Both the position numbers and the translations under genes were made by a program. The notes beneath the pieces are model-generated. The model searched no databases. It saw only the letters and a program-made list of their open reading frames with translations, and was not told the DNA's origin. DNA of 64,000 bases from CBDCME01 sp965218865. Lineage in GTDB: Bacteria > Pseudomonadota > Alphaproteobacteria > JAAXGF01. The stretch spans positions 1-64,000 of the forward strand of contig CBDCME010000067.1 in the NCBI GenBank assembly GCA_965218865.1, in the 5' to 3' direction. Every line of letters starts with the position of its first letter. The stretch's first letter is position 1. Positions 63,834-64,000 of this stretch are shown here, piece after piece.

Positions 63834-64000
63834 GGCCAAGGGGTTCGGTTTTGACGGATGGTACCCACTCACGACCGAGTTTTGAACCACTCGAGTACTG
63901 ATTTTAAATTGCATTATGAACAGTCGGGTCGAAATTCCACCCGTCGTCCACCGAGGTGGACCCGGAAAATTCGATGATCGTCTGTTCGAAAACTCGCGGC
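63834..64000. other. Upstream region of der with start of another dispersed repeat
   Basis: Contains the der promoter region; at 63984-63993 TGTTCGAAAA followed by CTCGCGGC begins a further copy of the palindromic dispersed repeat, cut by the window edge. Confidence 0.6.

Noticed and set aside
1..64000. CRISPR array or complete rRNA/tRNA genes
   Set aside because: No regularly spaced short repeats were seen; the only tRNA-like sequence is the 3' half at 20075-20119.

Overview
The window (high GC apart from a few AT-rich spacers) looks like an IS-saturated chromosome segment from an alphaproteobacterium, probably Rhodospirillales-like. The class call rests mainly on a DUF1476 gene (F1F0-ATPase inhibitor zeta subunit, essentially alphaproteobacterial), supported by OxyR/KatA, a GH24 lysozyme remnant, alphaproteobacterial-type palindromic repeats and PEP-CTERM genes. 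No rRNA, complete tRNA or CRISPR array was seen. At least ten IS families occur, four as exact or near-exact multiple copies, and many passenger genes are broken by an identifiable single event, so pre-insertion genes can be reconstructed.

Layout. 1-6645: a QatABCD anti-phage defence operon; qatC carries a 1-nt frameshift and qatD is split after codon 8 by an IS5-like element with a 6-bp target duplication. 7824-11487: a bacterial cyclooxygenase (prostaglandin-endoperoxide-synthase-like haem peroxidase) gene split by an ISAs1 element with a perfect 10-bp duplication. 11498-12960: a three-gene overlapping minus-strand cassette (ribbon-helix-helix protein, small membrane protein, unknown protein) lying between two copies of a ~24-bp direct repeat. 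13155-14115: decayed IS110. 14685-16994: a defence-like operon (hsdS fragment, AbiJ/HEPN-like protein, XRE-ImmA regulator) cut by an IS21 element (16995-19539). 20075-20119: 3' half of a tRNA-Met, a probable integration scar.

20296-27349 is the least disturbed block: a hypothetical gene coupled to recD2, a lipoprotein pseudogene, divergent katA/oxyR and an exported nuclease. 27350-37700 is a graveyard: two GH24 lysozyme ends, IS3, truncated IS1182, frameshifted zeta subunit, integrase end, NACHT NTPase fragment, two IS630 copies, and an IS256 inside an amber-stopped membrane-protein gene. 37971-40823 is an IS1595-family element that carries, besides its transposase, a fused DNA methyltransferase-nuclease and a 63-aa ORF, all joined by 4-nt overlaps; it sits inside an exported-protein gene.

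41112-53634 holds metabolic and envelope genes: D-amino-acid deaminase-like PLP enzyme, exported coiled-coil protein, rhodanese, an exported winged-helix-like protein, a prsT pseudogene with two nonsense codons, two PEP-CTERM proteins (one split by a second IS1595-type IS) and a flavin-dependent halogenase-like enzyme. 54003-61880 has second or third copies of ISAs1, IS5-like and IS630 elements, an exported winged-helix/cyclophilin-like protein, a transglutaminase-like cysteine peptidase, and an IS110 element inserted in a palindromic dispersed repeat. The window ends in ordinary chromosome with der.

Themes: (i) defence genes (Qat, type I R-M/AbiJ/ImmA, NACHT, mobile methyltransferase-nuclease) are mostly inactivated; (ii) insertions are recent enough that several target duplications are intact; (iii) decay by single frameshifts and in-frame stops is widespread, as in a genome undergoing IS expansion and relaxed selection.
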